The notes under the pieces are model-generated. The model ran no database searches, had not been told where the DNA came from, and worked only from the letters and a program-made list of their open reading frames with translations. The position numbers and the translations under genes are program-made. A stretch of DNA of 7,700 nt, from NCBI GenBank assembly GCA_024643915.1, contig JAHEMB010000139.1:1-7700 (forward strand), written 5' to 3'. Position 1 is the first letter of the stretch; every line of letters starts with the position of its first letter. Positions 6,988 through 7,700 of this stretch are shown piece after piece. The stretch comes from Rhodothermaceae bacterium. Lineage in GTDB: Bacteria; Bacteroidota; Rhodothermia; Rhodothermales; JAHEMB01.

Positions 6988-7058
6988 GTATGAACGTGTA
7001 GAGGCATGGACGTGAGCGCGGCTAAGAATCGTCCACACGTTCATACCTCCGTCCACAC
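6988..7058. repeat. Inverted repeat with perfect 12-bp arms and tandem right side, SPOR-exbB gap
   Basis: GTATGAACGTGT (6988-6999) is exactly complementary to ACACGTTCATAC (7035-7046). Inside it, GGACG (7008-7012) can pair with CGTCC (7030-7034), extending the stem past a bulge at 7000-7007. CGTCCACAC is present twice on the right, at 7030-7038 and 7050-7058 (20-bp period). The element fills most of the 109-bp gap between the SPOR gene stop and the ExbB-family start and would be transcribed in any read-through message. Confidence 0.75.
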
Positions 7059-7064
7059 CTAGCG

Positions 7065-7700
7065 CTACATGTCGGGTTGAATACGGAGGACCCAGGCGCC
7101 CTGCGGGAGGGCGGCGGCGTGGCGGCGGCGTGCCTGGTCGGCGGCTTCGATGGAGGCGAACTGGCCGACGCCCACGCGGTAGCGGGTGGTGCCGCCGGAT
7201 TGCCCCACCAGCACGTCCACCGGGTAATCGTTAAGCGCAGCGCGTTGCCGCATCCGCTGCATCATTTGCTCGGCATCGGGCCGTGTGCCTTGGCTGCCGA
7301 CGACCACCGTGTAGCCGCCCTGCGCCCGGTCGATGCTGCGCGACGAGGGGGGGGGCGTCGCAGGCTCGGGTGGGGGAGTGGCCTCCGGCTGCGTTGTGGC
7401 TTCGTCAGGCGCCTCGTCGTCCGTTTCGGCGGCGAGGGCTTCAGCGGGCAGGCCGTCGGCAGTGGTGTCGGTGGCGGCGGGGAGGGGGGCGCGTTGCTCC
7501 TCGGCGACGACCGGGGCGGCAGGCTCGGGTTCGCCGTCTCGGCTCAGCACGAACCACAGCACGGCCACCACGGCCAGCAACACGACGAGTCCCACGATCC
7601 ATCCCACGGGCGATGGGCGCTCATCACGCACGCGCGATGGCGCAGGGGTGCGATCCGGAGCAGCGCGCTCGGTAGCGGCTCCGGCCGGCTCCGGCACGGC
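7065..7700 (-). CDS. SPOR-domain single-pass membrane protein, start uncertain or off window
   Basis: A GTG at 7697 would give 210 residues, but the frame is still open at the window edge, so the protein may be longer; related proteins in Bacteroidota often carry an N-terminal domain before the helix. Visible from that GTG: a polar N-terminus, one membrane helix (about 31-51), an acidic Pro/Ala/Glu-rich linker (about 53-125) and a C-terminal SPOR domain (about 127-207, from GGYTVVVGS to WVLRIQPDM, with RYRVGVGQF in the middle). SPOR domains bind glycan strands stripped of stem peptides and localise to division sites. The topology puts the domain in the periplasm. A run of nine G at 7347-7355 encodes Pro115-Pro117 and leaves the frame intact. 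It is the first visible gene of the row leading to the ExbB/ExbD pair and the transglycosylase. Confidence 0.85.
   Translation of the reverse strand, partial: AVPEPAGAATERAAPDRTPAPSRVRDERPSPVGWIVGLVVLLAVVAVLWFVLSRDGEPEPAAPVVAEEQRAPLPAATDTTADGLPAEALAAETDDEAPDEATTQPEATPPPEPATPPPSSRSIDRAQGGYTVVVGSQGTRPDAEQMMQRMRQRAALNDYPVDVLVGQSGGTTRYRVGVGQFASIEAADQARRRHAAALPQGAWVLRIQPDM

Noticed and set aside
6210..7007. A 265-codon minus-strand frame overlapping the ExbB-family gene
   Set aside because: It is an Arg/Pro/Ala-rich shadow in another frame. The ExbB frame has three helices and the conserved Thr156, Glu185 and Thr190.

Overview
The window is high-GC bacterial DNA, roughly two thirds G+C by eye. 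It carries six protein genes, two of them cut by the window edges, and four gaps of more than 100 bp. The likely source is a Gram-negative bacterium of the Rhodothermota/Bacteroidota type. That is inferred from an ExbB/ExbD pair next to a SPOR-domain membrane protein, a lipoprotein signal on a Slt-like transglycosylase, and the lack of clear Shine-Dalgarno sequences before most starts. No rRNA or marker gene fixes the genus.

Left part, plus strand (1-3017). The first gene is the C-terminal part of a polytopic membrane iron-sulfur protein of the NapH/NosR/CcoG type, with cysteine motifs in its membrane core and two [4Fe-4S] ferredoxin clusters near its end. After a 297 bp gap comes a complete comM (YifB) gene, a Mg-chelatase-like AAA+ ATPase linked in other bacteria to branch migration during natural transformation.

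Right part, minus strand (3042-7700). Read in its own direction this is an envelope gene row: a SPOR-domain single-pass membrane protein (start lost or uncertain at the window edge), an ExbB/TolQ/MotA-type proton-channel subunit, an ExbD/TolR-type partner, then a large lipoprotein with a helical-repeat body and a C-terminal lytic transglycosylase (SLT) domain. The SPOR domain is expected to bind denuded peptidoglycan at division sites, ExbB/ExbD to turn proton motive force into periplasmic work, and the SLT protein to cut glycan strands. Together they suggest a Tol-like envelope-constriction or wall-remodelling set. No TolA/TonB arm is visible. The row converges on comM with only 24 bp between the stops.

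The most unusual signal is in the gaps. Each of the four gaps over 100 bp holds its own imperfect inverted repeat, with perfect or near-perfect arms of 10-13 bp. Three of the gaps also contain tandem units of 14 to 20 bp period. The sequences differ from gap to gap but the construction is the same. Two of them separate genes (SPOR-exbB and exbB-exbD) that would normally be tightly spaced. I cannot assign them to a named repeat family. Terminators, processing signals or products of template switching during replication are all possible.
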